Source: Dyadobacter sp. CY343 | Lineage (GTDB): Bacteria > Bacteroidota > Bacteroidia > Cytophagales > Spirosomataceae | Length of the DNA stretch: 64,000 nucleotides | Assembly: GCF_021390335.1 (NCBI RefSeq) | Contig: NZ_JAJUXK010000001.1 | Span: 1 to 64,000, forward strand | Reading direction: 5' to 3' | Part shown: piece by piece, positions 52,424-63,182 of the stretch | Layout: every line of letters begins with the position of its first letter | Position numbering within the stretch: the stretch's first letter is position 1 | Notes under the pieces: model-generated | Seen by the model: the letters and a program-made list of their open reading frames with translations, nothing else | The model's database searches: none | Told to the model about the DNA's origin: nothing | Program-made: the position numbers and the translations under genes

Positions 52424-54205
52424 ATGAAAATTAAACGAATTGGAATTCTTGCATTGCTGGCTGTAGTAACGCTGTTTTCGGCGTGCAAAACGGAAAAAGA
52501 ACGAGCGGACGGCACTGTCAAGGAAGTAATTGATCATGCAGTGACCCGGCTTTACAAAACACTCAAACCTGCTGAGCTGGATACGATTTCGGAAAGGTAT
52601 ATCCTGCAATTCCTGAGTGCGGGCGAGCGCGAAATTCTGGCTACCAAATTCTGGACGTTTCACACCAATGTGCCCGTGAAGGTTTCCGTCATGCGGGATA
52701 CCGCGCAAAAAGTGGTACCATTTTGGCTGGAAGAAGCTGGTTTTAAGAAAACTAAGCTGGTGGTTAAAAATGAAGAATATACCTACGAAGTCTGGCAAAA
52801 GAACTTTGAAGAAGGGGATGTGGAACTGGGAATTAACGGTTTCGACAAACACCGGCCGGTTTATTTTATTAGTGTAGCTCCGCAGAAAAGCGACGATAAG
52901 CTGGAAATAACGCATGTTTATCCGTCGGAATACAATGTGAGCACCCTGAAAAAGGGAGCCTTTACCTATCACGATTGGGACGGACTAGTATTGACAGAGG
53001 TACCCGCTGAATTAATAGGGCAGACATTATTTACAACAGTCAGGGGCCGGGCCCGCGAAGCGCATTTGGTAAAAGCTTTCAGGACTACTGATACTCCTTC
53101 ATCCGCACATCCCGACCAGGTAATACTCACGTGGAGCGGCGACCCGCGCACGACGGTCGACGTGCAATGGAGGACCAACGCTGAAATTACATCGGGCAAA
53201 GTGAAATACTGGGTTTCCGGCACCACTGACACGCTTTTCAAGGATGCTTCCGCGTTCAAAATGGAAGACCGGCTTTTGCAAAATGACAGATATATCAAGC
53301 GCTTTACGGCTAAACTTGGCAATTTGAAACCGGGTACTGACTATGGTTACAGTTTAAGTTCTCAAAAGGATAGTTGGGAGGCAAAAGCATCATTCAAAAC
53401 GGCTGCTGATCAGAAGGATAACTTCTCATTCATCTGGTTTGGCGATACGCATTTCTCTGAGATTTGGGGAGATATGGCGCAAAAATCTTTGCAAAGACAC
53501 CCGGAAACAGCATTTTTCTCAATAGCCGGCGACCTGGTGACAACCGGTTTGCACCGCGACGACTGGGATCATTTATGGAATTATTCAGGAAAGACCTTTA
53601 CTACCCGCCCGCTCATGCCGGTTCCGGGTAATCACGATAGTCAGGACGGATTGGGTGCGGGCATGTACAAAGCGATGTTCAGCCTGCCAGAGAATGGACC
53701 GGCTAATCAGCCTTTCGAAATGACGTATTCATTTGAATATCAGAATGCTCTGTTTTTGATGCTTGATCCTACATTACCAGTTCCTAACCAAACCAAGTGG
53801 GTTGAGGACCAATTGAAAAACAGCAAGGCGAAATGGAAATTTGCGATGTTCCACTTTCCACCGTATAATTTTGAAGAGCCTTATGACGAGATTATGCGCG
53901 AGTGGTGTTCATTGTTTGACAAATACCATGTGGATATGGTGATGAACGGGCACATGCATTACTATCTGCGCACAAAACCGATGTTTGCGGGCAAGTCGGT
54001 TGATAGTCCCTCGAAAGGCACTATTTACACAATGTCGATCAGTATTCCTGGCAAGCAGGAACGGTGGCCGGAGGAAGAGTATGCAGTGAAAAGGTACAAG
54101 GACGGGCCTCTCTACCAGCACATTTCCATTAAAGGTAACAAGTTGCATTACCGTTGCCTGGATCCGGAGGGTGTTTTGAAAGATGAATTGATCATTGAAA
54201 AATAG
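52424..54205 (+). CDS. Metallophosphoesterase lipoprotein (purple acid phosphatase-like)
   Basis: A 593-residue lipoprotein (LFSAC). After an N-terminal domain of about 215 residues that I cannot assign, there is a fibronectin-like domain typical of purple acid phosphatases (PDQVILTWSGDPRTTVDVQWR), then the metallophosphoesterase motifs GDTHFS, AGDLV, GNHD and NGHMHYY, which supply the two-metal site. The start at 52424 gives the signal peptide; a longer frame begins upstream. It is located downstream of SusCD, so it may release phosphate from nutrients taken up or bound at the surface. Its stop abuts the stop of the next gene on the other strand. Confidence 0.85.
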   Translation: MKIKRIGILALLAVVTLFSACKTEKERADGTVKEVIDHAVTRLYKTLKPAELDTISERYILQFLSAGEREILATKFWTFHTNVPVKVSVMRDTAQKVVPFWLEEAGFKKTKLVVKNEEYTYEVWQKNFEEGDVELGINGFDKHRPVYFISVAPQKSDDKLEITHVYPSEYNVSTLKKGAFTYHDWDGLVLTEVPAELIGQTLFTTVRGRAREAHLVKAFRTTDTPSSAHPDQVILTWSGDPRTTVDVQWRTNAEITSGKVKYWVSGTTDTLFKDASAFKMEDRLLQNDRYIKRFTAKLGNLKPGTDYGYSLSSQKDSWEAKASFKTAADQKDNFSFIWFGDTHFSEIWGDMAQKSLQRHPETAFFSIAGDLVTTGLHRDDWDHLWNYSGKTFTTRPLMPVPGNHDSQDGLGAGMYKAMFSLPENGPANQPFEMTYSFEYQNALFLMLDPTLPVPNQTKWVEDQLKNSKAKWKFAMFHFPPYNFEEPYDEIMREWCSLFDKYHVDMVMNGHMHYYLRTKPMFAGKSVDSPSKGTIYTMSISIPGKQERWPEEEYAVKRYKDGPLYQHISIKGNKLHYRCLDPEGVLKDELIIEK

Positions 54206-55489
54206 TCATTCAAACCTGACTAGTGCACCGTGCAGCTCGCCGTGGGAACTGATCGCCAAGGCAGTAAGAATAGCAAGAAAGGCAAGTGCAAAGAGAAAAT
54301 TTACAGTCCAACGATTGCTATTCAAACCCCGGTCAGTAAATGCCGGGGTTAGCTTTTTGATTGTAAATGCGACAACCAGAAAATTGCAGATATACAGATA
54401 TTGTTCGATTCGGTAAAAGCTCATGAAAGCGCCGGTGATTAGAATGCTGTAAATAATGTACATTCCGAAGTAGGTCAGGAAATATGTATAGAGTGAATCG
54501 GAGCTCAATGTAAATTGCATTGATCTGGTTTTCAAGTGATAGTAAAGCCAACATCCGCCAAAAGCAATTGCCAGCAGAAACGTGATCCACTGGACGTTTT
54601 TTACTGTTAAAGCAGTGTTAACCATCGGGTTGGCAGTTTGGAAAATCTCCGTCAGTCGTTCAGTTTCAAAAGATTGATCCCAGACGATCAGCGGAATTAG
54701 TAGCGAGAGCAGCAGAAGTGGCGCAATGAGCGAATTGCGGTTCGAATCGGTTTCGCCAGCTTCCCATTTTGCGGTGAAAGTACCATAAGCCATTCCGATC
54801 CCACCGAAAAAGCCGATTGAGTATTCCATTACATTCCAGAAGTTGAATTTGATCCCGTAAGTATGCCCCATTACTTGCAGGAAATTTCCAAATGCGAAAC
54901 CGAATCCGGCACCAAACCCAGCCATAATCGCTACCCGAATCGCAGCATATTGTTTGTGCCTGATCATGTGCCAGAACAATGCGATCGTTATTCCGAAGCA
55001 GGTAGCCCAGGCTTCGGAGCGCGGTGGCGTCATTAACCACCCCATTTCTTCTATCAAAAAATAGTAGAAGATAATCGCCCCAGCAGTCATCTCAACCAGC
55101 AACTGCGGCCAGTTGACAGGTTTGGCGCGTGAAGAAGCGAGCGTGAGCCCGAATAATCCGCCACCTAGCAACCCGAACAAACCTCCGATTACAAATAGCT
55201 TAACCAGGCCGTAATAGACATTGCCGAAGTCGAGCCCACGCGCGTAGCCTACAACTTTTCCATAACTGATAATGCCGCCGACTCCCCAGCCCATTGCCGA
55301 GGCAAGCGTCAGCTGAAATGCTTTGGCGTACCAATCCTGCCTTTTTGAGAGCAATACAATAGCCAGTCCGCCAATTGCACCGGCCCAGGCTGCTCCTTGT
55401 TCGTGACCAAATTGTCCGCGTACCGCCCAGGCAGTCCCGAAGGACATTCCTGCGATGAGGAGGGATAATGACAGCGGTCGGTTCTTCAT
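54206..55489 (-). CDS. Uncharacterised polytopic membrane protein
   Basis: A 427-residue inner membrane protein with about ten helices and many Gly-rich turns (for example GGLFGLLGGGLFGL and GFGAGFGFAFGNF). The N-terminus has GTAWAVRGQFGHEQGAAWAG, with polar residues inside the first membrane region that could form part of a transport path. I do not recognise a named family. It is divergent from the DegT gene and tail-to-tail with the phosphoesterase gene, sharing no bases. Confidence 0.7.
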   Translation of the reverse strand: MKNRPLSLSLLIAGMSFGTAWAVRGQFGHEQGAAWAGAIGGLAIVLLSKRQDWYAKAFQLTLASAMGWGVGGIISYGKVVGYARGLDFGNVYYGLVKLFVIGGLFGLLGGGLFGLTLASSRAKPVNWPQLLVEMTAGAIIFYYFLIEEMGWLMTPPRSEAWATCFGITIALFWHMIRHKQYAAIRVAIMAGFGAGFGFAFGNFLQVMGHTYGIKFNFWNVMEYSIGFFGGIGMAYGTFTAKWEAGETDSNRNSLIAPLLLLSLLIPLIVWDQSFETERLTEIFQTANPMVNTALTVKNVQWITFLLAIAFGGCWLYYHLKTRSMQFTLSSDSLYTYFLTYFGMYIIYSILITGAFMSFYRIEQYLYICNFLVVAFTIKKLTPAFTDRGLNSNRWTVNFLFALAFLAILTALAISSHGELHGALVRFE

Positions 55490-55635
55490 AGATTAGCAGG
55501 GTAAAATGTTGTGTGGGAAATACTTGGCTGTTTGCAAAACGGACTACGGAGCCGGCTGGTGAAGTCTTGTAGTAGTCCAAAAAACCCGTCGGTGAGTATA
55601 CCAAAAGAAACACAGGAGCTATTCAAACACCAATT

Positions 55636-56853
55636 ATGAACGAGAAACTGGCAATACACGGCGGCCCCAAATCCATTGACAAAAATTTCAACTGGCCCAT
55701 TTACGACGAGGCGGAAGTAAATGCAGTCGCCGAAATCGTAGCGAGTGGAAAATGGGGTAACCCTGATTGTGGGGATGCGATAGCCAGGTTTGAGGCTGAA
55801 TTTGCAGCTTATTGCGGAAGCAAATATGCGATCACTTGCGTAAATGGTTCAGTTTCGTTGCGCCTGGCACTGATTGCGTGCGGCGTGAAGCCAGGCGACG
55901 AGGTGATTGTGCCGCCTTATACTTTCATTACTACCGCTTCTTCGGTGATTGAATGCAACTGTGTGCCTGTTTTCGTGGATATCGATCCTGACACTTATAA
56001 TATCAGTCCGGCCGCAATAGAAGCGGCGATCACACCGCGTACGAAAGTGATCATTCCGGTACATTTCGGCGGGCTCGCTTGTGATATGGATGCTATTATG
56101 TCCATTGCGAAAAAGTATAATCAGAAAGTAATTGAAGATGCTGCCCACGCACACGGTGCGGAGTATAAGGGTAAAAAATTAGGCTCCATTGGTCACGTAG
56201 GCAGTTTTAGTTTTCAATCTTCCAAAAACCTGACTTCGGGAGAAGGTGGGATCGTAATTACAGACGATGACGAATTGTACGCGATGATGCATTCGCTGCG
56301 TAATGTCGGTCGCATTGAAGGCGGCGCCTGGTATGACCACTACAATCCGGGCTGCAACTATCGGATCACACAAATGCAGGCGGTACTGCTTTCGGAGCAA
56401 CTTAAAAAACTGGAAGCGCAGACACGTACAAGAAATGAAAACGGGCTTTGTCTCAATACATTATTGGAAAACATAGCAGGTATTGAACCCTTAAAACGGG
56501 ATGAAACGATCACGCTGCATTGCTACCATATTTACATTTTCAAATACGATCCGACCTACTTCGGCGGCTTACCCAAGGCTGATTTCGCTGAAATGCTGGC
56601 TGCGGAGGGAGTTCCTAGTTTCAAAGGGTACCCGCATCCTTTGTACAAGCAGCCCCTTTTTCAAAACAAAAACTTCATGTGCTACGCCATTCCCGATCAT
56701 GTGGACTACACCACCGTGCATTGCCCGGAAGCAGAAAAAGCTTGCAGCTCCGACGCAGTCTGGATTTTACAGCACGCCATGCTGGGTGATAAAACCGATA
56801 TGGAAGCTTTTGCCAATGCGATTTTGAAAATACAGTCAGCGATGAATGTTTAG
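55636..56853 (+). CDS. DegT/DnrJ/EryC1/StrS-family PLP aminotransferase
   Basis: A 405-residue fold-type-I PLP aminotransferase of the sugar aminotransferase group. Signature blocks are YCGSKYAITCVNGSVSLRLA, GDEVIVPPYTFITTASSV, the DAAHAHGAEY cofactor segment and FQSSKNLTSGEGG with the Schiff-base Lys. Members transaminate keto-sugars or make the AHBA starter for antibiotics. No sugar biosynthesis neighbours are present, so the substrate is open. The gene stands alone, with its stop facing that of the alpha-2-macroglobulin gene 13 bases away. Confidence 0.88.
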   Translation: MNEKLAIHGGPKSIDKNFNWPIYDEAEVNAVAEIVASGKWGNPDCGDAIARFEAEFAAYCGSKYAITCVNGSVSLRLALIACGVKPGDEVIVPPYTFITTASSVIECNCVPVFVDIDPDTYNISPAAIEAAITPRTKVIIPVHFGGLACDMDAIMSIAKKYNQKVIEDAAHAHGAEYKGKKLGSIGHVGSFSFQSSKNLTSGEGGIVITDDDELYAMMHSLRNVGRIEGGAWYDHYNPGCNYRITQMQAVLLSEQLKKLEAQTRTRNENGLCLNTLLENIAGIEPLKRDETITLHCYHIYIFKYDPTYFGGLPKADFAEMLAAEGVPSFKGYPHPLYKQPLFQNKNFMCYAIPDHVDYTTVHCPEAEKACSSDAVWILQHAMLGDKTDMEAFANAILKIQSAMNV

Positions 56854-56866
56854 TGAAAATCGATTT

Positions 56867-59800
56867 TTACTCTTTTTCAACTTTGATCCTGATCCCCTCA
56901 CTATGTGCTGAAAATTCGGGTGCGTACATGCATTGAATGCTGGTAATTCCATTGCTGAAATCTCCCTGGTGATTTACAAAAAGGGCATATTCGAATACAA
57001 AGGTGCCTTTTTGCAAACCGCTGAAAAAGAAATTGGTACTCGCGTCTTTGGTCGATTCATAGTAGCCCAATCCGTTTTGCCACTTATAGCCACTGAGCAC
57101 ATTGACAGGTTCCAGAGCAGAGGCACGCATATCTTTCATGTGCACATATTCCATGTCGCGGTCAACGCGGAGCTCAATGCGGACTACAATTTTATCCCCC
57201 ACTTTCAGAATATCACCTTCATTAACCGCCGACAACAAAGGTCCGCGATCTGTCTTTTTCTCAACAAAAAGCTTTTTTGACAGCTTCAATGGCGTTTCAG
57301 AAAAGGTAATTTTGTCCAGATCTTCAAAATACTGCCAGTACACAGCGCCCCAGCTCGGCGACTTGGATCTATTGTCCCCACGCATTTCAACCTGAATATT
57401 ACCCATTCCTGCGTCAACTTCACTTTTCTGGAAAGATTGCTTGAAATAGCCAGTTCCGGTTTCAGCAGTTTCGGCTTTTACCACCTGCTTACCTAGTTGA
57501 ATGACGGGCGTTTTCTCTTCCGTCAGCCATTTATTTCCTGTCATCAGAAGCGCGTAACACGCTTCGGCGGTTGCCTTGGTACTTTCCCAATTGTTGGTAT
57601 GCTTGTTTTTAAGCAGCCACGTTTTCAAATCATCGACTGTTTCAGTGTCACCTTCTATTTCTTGAAATGCTTCAATTAAAAGCGCCTGCCGCTCAATGGG
57701 CGCCTCGTGCCACCACCAGCTGCGGTTGTGTTTCCAGTACATGCCCATTTCCTCATTGTTGATGGAAGTCTCGCGAAGTGATTTCAGGATTGCCCTAGCC
57801 GTGACTTGGTCCCGGTTCCGGTTTAATGCCAATGCAATAAGCCCCTGCGAATATTTCGATTGGTTAATCCAGGTAGCCTTGGCGCGCTCCATGAAATATT
57901 GGTAAGCTTTCCGGGCATTCGCTTCGACCGGCTTATCGAGGAAAAAGCTTCGTAGGTAGATATATTGAATCTGGATCGGTCCGGGTGTATACTTGTTCAG
58001 GTCAGCTTTTTGCTTGATAAGATCTTCATAATCTGCCTTGATCTGTTGGTCCAGGTAACTAAGAGCCTTATTTAGCAGCGGTTCAATACTCCGGTTTTCA
58101 GCTGCAAAGAAATGGCCGGTTTTTGCCAGGTGCCCGATTCCTGATACAATATACTGGGTAATATACCGATCATCTCGCCCGCCCTTGAACCACGGAAACC
58201 CGCCGCTTTCATTCTGCATTTCGTTCAGCTTTGCAATGTTACTTTCCTGCTCACTACTCATTTTCATCAAATCAAAAAGCAAAGCAATGTTCCTTTTCTG
58301 CTCCGCTTCGGACTTGGCTGCGAGAACCCAGGGCGTTTCTTCCAGCAACAGCGATTTCAATTCGTGGTTTTTTTCAAAATTACTTGCCAAAGCGGCTGGG
58401 TCTTCTGTCTTCCAGGCATTGAACACGTGGGCGATCGCGGGTGTATTTTTCACAATGTTGCTCGCGAGTGCATTCGCGTAATACCGGTTCCACGTCTGCT
58501 CCGAGCATTCGTACGGGTATTCCATCAAATAAGGTAGCGACTGCACCGCATACCAGGCAGGGTTGCTGGTATATTCAACAGTGACAGATTCATGCGCCAA
58601 CGTTTTTGACTTATCTGAATGAAGCAGCTTTTCAAACTTAAACTCCTTCTTGCCAGAGCCGCGCAAAGCAAGCGGCAGACTTTCAGTTACCAGTATGCGA
58701 TTTGGTAAAACAGGCAATGTATTTTCCTCACCGTCAGACAAGTTTCCAGCTTTCGCCACCACACGCCAGGTCAATGCATTGATGTAATCTTTCGGGATTT
58801 TTAAAGAAAAGTCAACGGTTATACTTTGTCCGGTGGTAATCTTAAATGCTTTTTTCTCAGCATTCAGATCAAATATTTTCGAAACGTTTTCATTTGTTTC
58901 AGGATCAAATAGCTGCATTGTTGCATTTCCCGTAAGTTCGTGGTCGGAGAGGTTGACGATTTTGACAGGGAACAGAATCCGGTCACCTTCCCGCAAAAAC
59001 CGGGGTGCATTGGGCTGCACCATTAGTTCTTTTTGCGTGACAATCTCCTTTGTACTGTATCCAAAAGCCAATGCAGGAGTGTGCGCCAAAGCCTGGAATT
59101 TCCAGCGGGTAAGTGCTTCGGGTAAAGTAAATGAAAACGTAATCGCACCGTTTTTATCTGTTTTTAGGTCGGGGAGAAAGAATGCCATTTCGTTGAAGTT
59201 CTGCCGGATTTTAGCAGGTTCCGGCGTAGGTTCTGGTTTAGTTTGAACACCATAACCAACAATAACTACTTTTTCCATTTCCGCTTTATCCTCCAAAATC
59301 ATCGGCGGAGCGGGAGCTGCTTTAAGCGACTCTTCCTGTGGAGCTGCGACTTTCTTAGCGTTTGCAACAGTCCCAGATAACTTTATAGCTAGTGGATTAC
59401 CTCTCCGGTATCGTGCGTTGCCTCCTCTTGGCATTCCAGTTGCAAGGTGATCGTCGAGCAACCTATCGTATGTTTTCTCAAAAGTCTTTCCAATTTCAAA
59501 TTGAAAGCTGAAAATCGAAGCGTCTTTTGCCCTGAAACTGGCTCCATTACTCCACCTGTTCAGCATCGGTCCGACCGGCCAGTGATCAGGCTTCCTCCAT
59601 TGGTGCGGATAAAACTGATCGAGCGAGGCGTCGTACATACTTGCCAGCATTCCCGTCGCTACCTGCTCCTTTTTGTAGCCCGAAATCCTGACTTTCCATT
59701 GCTCCTCACTTCCCGGCAACGATTTGTCGCGGAACGTTTCATACTCAATTTCCAGCTCCTTATTAGTCCAGGGCACATTCACGAAATTTTGCGCCTGGTG

Positions 59801-62800
59801 CACACGGTTGTGTTTTACAAAAACATAATCAATCGCATAGCCTCCGCGATCAGCCTCGGTGGGCGTGATTGTAAACTTGCGTTGTTCGTTATTTAAGTCG
59901 AAAAATGAAAAGTTGTCGGGATTTTGCTTTTTGCCGGAAGTACTAATCACAAAAACTTTTTCGGCCGAAGTAGCGACTGCAACCTTGGTTTTTTCGCCAG
60001 GTTCAATTGCGTCGCTGTTCTCCGCTTCCACGTATGCAGGTTTTACAAGTTTTCCATTTTCAGGATCAGCTATTTCAATGTACTTGATATCGCTGCTTTC
60101 TTCTCCATTTTCATCTTTCGAGCCGATTTCTATTTTGTAAAATCCGGTCGTCAGCTTGTGACCGGTTAATGCAAAATCTTTGTTTTCTAGCAGCTTTTCA
60201 GTCTTTTCAAATGCAACTCCCTGTTCCGGCCAGTTTGCCATTTCGGTTTCACTATCATATTCGTCGTGCGGGAAATCGGCTACGAATTCAGCTTTTGTCA
60301 TCACAAACATATCCGGCCTTTCCCAATAGCGGGGCCGGATCAGTCTTTCTTCCGGCAGGAGGCGGATCAGCTTTACGGTTACGGCCGAGTTCACAAACTC
60401 TCCATTCAGATTTTCGCTGCGGATTTTCAAACCTCGCAGACTGTCCAGCGCTACTTTTTCAGGAATATCCGCTTTAATAACTGTCGATTTATACCCAACA
60501 GAAATAACAGTTTGCGCGCTTCTTGTCTCTCCGTTTGAATCCGTCACATCTGCGTAAACCGTGTACAGGAACACCGGATCCAGGTTTTTGTCAGTCTTTG
60601 CATTAGCCGTCGCTTCAAAATTGATATGGAATTGACCGGCTGCATTCGTCTCAGTTTCGCCATGCGCAATTTCTGTTGGCGGCGACGACGGATAATACCG
60701 TTTCCAGCGGGTCCAGGAATACATAAATCTCTCGTTGCGGACAACCCTGTACACCACCTTCGCGCCATCGATCTGGTTACCCGCATAGGCAGTTCCAATT
60801 CCGGTTACTTTAATGGTATCGCCGAGTTTGTACGCATTCCGCAAAGTGTCGAAACGCACTGCAAACCGCGGTCTTTTGTATTCTTCTACGTGAAATGAAA
60901 CTGTGTGTTCTGAGTCGGCTACAATGGAAAACCATCCATTCAATCCGGTGCGAGGCAATGTAAAAGTGCCTGAAAAGCTACCAAAGTCGTTAACTGTCTT
61001 CGTAATCGTTTCAACAGTCTCGCTGTTTGCATTCCGAAGTTCAATCTTGATTTTTTGAGTCTGGTCTTTCAGTACCGTTTTCCCGGAAGCTGCGATTCCT
61101 TTGAAGTAAACGGTCTGACCGGGCCGGTACAGGCTGCGGTCTGTGAAGAGGTAAATGCTCGTTTTGAGATCATTTTTTTCAAACTCATCATAATAATAGG
61201 TATTGCTCCCATCCTGAATGTAGAGCTTATCATTGCCTGATGTGATCTCAAAACAATCGCGGTCTGCCTGCTTTTGGCGAACTAAGTGCTCTTTGAAATA
61301 GCCGTTTTTATCTGTCACATAGCTGGCGCCAAGCGTTTTCCTATAAGTTCGGGACTGATAATCAAAACTGGAATCCCACCTTTTCACTGTCGCTCCGTCG
61401 AGCGGCTGACCAGTATCTCTGTTCAATACAAAATAATCCCTGTTTCGCTGGATATAGCTGATATTACTTACATACATAAGCCGCACGCCGCCGATGGATT
61501 CGGTATCCGAGAAGTCAGGACTGGAACTGGCGAGCAGCATATATTCTCCAACAGGCAATGCGTCGGCTTTGATTTGCACGCTATGTTCCTGATAATCTTT
61601 GGTATCGGGCAAAACCTGCTCCCAGCTCCGAATCGCCGGTGTTTTTGAAATATTCCGCCAGAATTTATCTCCACTGCGTTCTTCGAAATTGACTTTCAGC
61701 GTTTCAGTCGCTTTTACAAGTCTGAGATACAGCTTTTTAATGTTCCGGTATTCAACGAAAAGCAGAAATGGTTTTTTTGGAACAACCACGTGTTCTGCAT
61801 TGAATTGCAGCGTTTTCTGTCGGATACTATTCAGCAAATTATAGGCATTGATCCCGCCCTCCGTTTTCGGATTTTCCTGGATAATCTTCTTGCAAATCTC
61901 CACCGCTTTTACTTTCGCAAACCGGTTCGTGGAGTCTTCGTCCTTTTTGTAAGTATTGCCGCGGCCCACATAATAATCGGCCAATAAATACCAAGCCTGG
62001 GCGGCAGCGGGAGTTTGCTGGTATTGCTCGGCAAGGTGGTTGATTGCCATATAATATAGCTCATCCGCATTTTCATGCACAGATTTCTGCTTTACAAACT
62101 GAATGCGAAGCAAGTCCGCGTCGATCAATGCGTCGGGCTGCGGATCATTGATATGAAAAGCAACCAGTCGCTGATAGAGCTGCAATGCATAAAATTCAAG
62201 GGAAGCGGAATCTTTGGTTTCAAACTTGCGATGGATAAAATTGGCAGCGGGATCAAATGCGGAAGCAGAATTGATTTGGAATACATTCGCTGGTTTCTTC
62301 AATTCTCTTTCGTCTGACGAAAAGTACTGTAATGCATTGTGCGCCAATAAGTCAAACAGGGTAGGGCGAAGCTGGCGGGTGTTGCCTTTTATAATAATGG
62401 GATCAAATTGTTCCAGATCCGTTTGCTGCAACTCCCTTTCATTTTGCAGGGATGCAAGGTACAGTTCGGTGATCCTTTTGTGGAAATCCTCAGTACCCCA
62501 GGTACTTACATCCGTTTTCGCGTAACCCGAAGTAGCAGTTCGCTGGTAAATTTGCCACCTTATATTTTGATAATAACCATAATACTGATCGGCGACCAGA
62601 CTGCTCAAAATAGACTTCACAACCCCGCTGCTCGCCTCCATTTCGGCTTCCAGCTCCTTAATGGAAGCAATTTCATTGTCTTCCCGCGTTTCCGCTTGCA
62701 GGGTTACCATATAAATTGCAGCCTTGATCACCTGCGCCTCCTGCTTTTCGGCTTTGGCGGTTTTGTAGATCTGCTTCACCTCGGTTAATGCAGATTTTGA

Positions 62801-62941
62801 AAGTCCTTTTGCTTGAAGATCAGCTACTTTTTTCCATTGCGCTTCATATTTTTTTGCCGGTACCTGACCATTTGTGTGCATAGTTGTCAACAAGATTAAT
62901 AGTGTGAAAAATAAATTGATCAGACATTTGGTCGCTTTCAT
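56867..62941 (-). CDS. Giant alpha-2-macroglobulin-family protein
   Basis: A 2024-residue exported protein of the bacterial alpha-2-macroglobulin family, which traps proteases or guards the cell surface. The ATG at 62941 yields a signal peptide (LFFTLLILLTTMHTNGQ). The N-terminal 400 residues are helical, TPR-like. Later blocks include TDRSLYRPGQTVYFKGIA (MG2), the thioester site YECSEQT (Cys1479 of CxEQ), and a helical thioester domain. Before it, EKVVIVGYGVQT looks like a TonB-plug motif in a linker. The gene is alone; the usual partner PbpC (penicillin-binding protein 1C) is not next to it. Confidence 0.9.
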   Translation of the reverse strand: MKATKCLINLFFTLLILLTTMHTNGQVPAKKYEAQWKKVADLQAKGLSKSALTEVKQIYKTAKAEKQEAQVIKAAIYMVTLQAETREDNEIASIKELEAEMEASSGVVKSILSSLVADQYYGYYQNIRWQIYQRTATSGYAKTDVSTWGTEDFHKRITELYLASLQNERELQQTDLEQFDPIIIKGNTRQLRPTLFDLLAHNALQYFSSDERELKKPANVFQINSASAFDPAANFIHRKFETKDSASLEFYALQLYQRLVAFHINDPQPDALIDADLLRIQFVKQKSVHENADELYYMAINHLAEQYQQTPAAAQAWYLLADYYVGRGNTYKKDEDSTNRFAKVKAVEICKKIIQENPKTEGGINAYNLLNSIRQKTLQFNAEHVVVPKKPFLLFVEYRNIKKLYLRLVKATETLKVNFEERSGDKFWRNISKTPAIRSWEQVLPDTKDYQEHSVQIKADALPVGEYMLLASSSPDFSDTESIGGVRLMYVSNISYIQRNRDYFVLNRDTGQPLDGATVKRWDSSFDYQSRTYRKTLGASYVTDKNGYFKEHLVRQKQADRDCFEITSGNDKLYIQDGSNTYYYDEFEKNDLKTSIYLFTDRSLYRPGQTVYFKGIAASGKTVLKDQTQKIKIELRNANSETVETITKTVNDFGSFSGTFTLPRTGLNGWFSIVADSEHTVSFHVEEYKRPRFAVRFDTLRNAYKLGDTIKVTGIGTAYAGNQIDGAKVVYRVVRNERFMYSWTRWKRYYPSSPPTEIAHGETETNAAGQFHINFEATANAKTDKNLDPVFLYTVYADVTDSNGETRSAQTVISVGYKSTVIKADIPEKVALDSLRGLKIRSENLNGEFVNSAVTVKLIRLLPEERLIRPRYWERPDMFVMTKAEFVADFPHDEYDSETEMANWPEQGVAFEKTEKLLENKDFALTGHKLTTGFYKIEIGSKDENGEESSDIKYIEIADPENGKLVKPAYVEAENSDAIEPGEKTKVAVATSAEKVFVISTSGKKQNPDNFSFFDLNNEQRKFTITPTEADRGGYAIDYVFVKHNRVHQAQNFVNVPWTNKELEIEYETFRDKSLPGSEEQWKVRISGYKKEQVATGMLASMYDASLDQFYPHQWRKPDHWPVGPMLNRWSNGASFRAKDASIFSFQFEIGKTFEKTYDRLLDDHLATGMPRGGNARYRRGNPLAIKLSGTVANAKKVAAPQEESLKAAPAPPMILEDKAEMEKVVIVGYGVQTKPEPTPEPAKIRQNFNEMAFFLPDLKTDKNGAITFSFTLPEALTRWKFQALAHTPALAFGYSTKEIVTQKELMVQPNAPRFLREGDRILFPVKIVNLSDHELTGNATMQLFDPETNENVSKIFDLNAEKKAFKITTGQSITVDFSLKIPKDYINALTWRVVAKAGNLSDGEENTLPVLPNRILVTESLPLALRGSGKKEFKFEKLLHSDKSKTLAHESVTVEYTSNPAWYAVQSLPYLMEYPYECSEQTWNRYYANALASNIVKNTPAIAHVFNAWKTEDPAALASNFEKNHELKSLLLEETPWVLAAKSEAEQKRNIALLFDLMKMSSEQESNIAKLNEMQNESGGFPWFKGGRDDRYITQYIVSGIGHLAKTGHFFAAENRSIEPLLNKALSYLDQQIKADYEDLIKQKADLNKYTPGPIQIQYIYLRSFFLDKPVEANARKAYQYFMERAKATWINQSKYSQGLIALALNRNRDQVTARAILKSLRETSINNEEMGMYWKHNRSWWWHEAPIERQALLIEAFQEIEGDTETVDDLKTWLLKNKHTNNWESTKATAEACYALLMTGNKWLTEEKTPVIQLGKQVVKAETAETGTGYFKQSFQKSEVDAGMGNIQVEMRGDNRSKSPSWGAVYWQYFEDLDKITFSETPLKLSKKLFVEKKTDRGPLLSAVNEGDILKVGDKIVVRIELRVDRDMEYVHMKDMRASALEPVNVLSGYKWQNGLGYYESTKDASTNFFFSGLQKGTFVFEYALFVNHQGDFSNGITSIQCMYAPEFSAHSEGIRIKVEKE

Positions 62942-63182
62942 TTTCGATCGAGGGTAAAATTTTTTGCCGAAATAAATATACTGTAATAAGCAAGCTACTG
63001 ACCAACGGATTATCCAATGGACATATTTGAACACAAATTGGCAACATAACTTTCGCTTTCCCGGAAAGTATAAAAATTACCAATTGCCGCTTTCTTCATT
63101 ATGAAGTATCTTTAATTAATGCACTTCAAGGAATATTAACTATCCATAGTCTTTTTGAACGAAATTTATTTTAAGTAAGCTT

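Noticed and set aside
59239..59275. A second SusC-like gene suggested by VGYG
   Set aside because: The motif is inside the continuous alpha-2-macroglobulin frame, with no plug or barrel around it.
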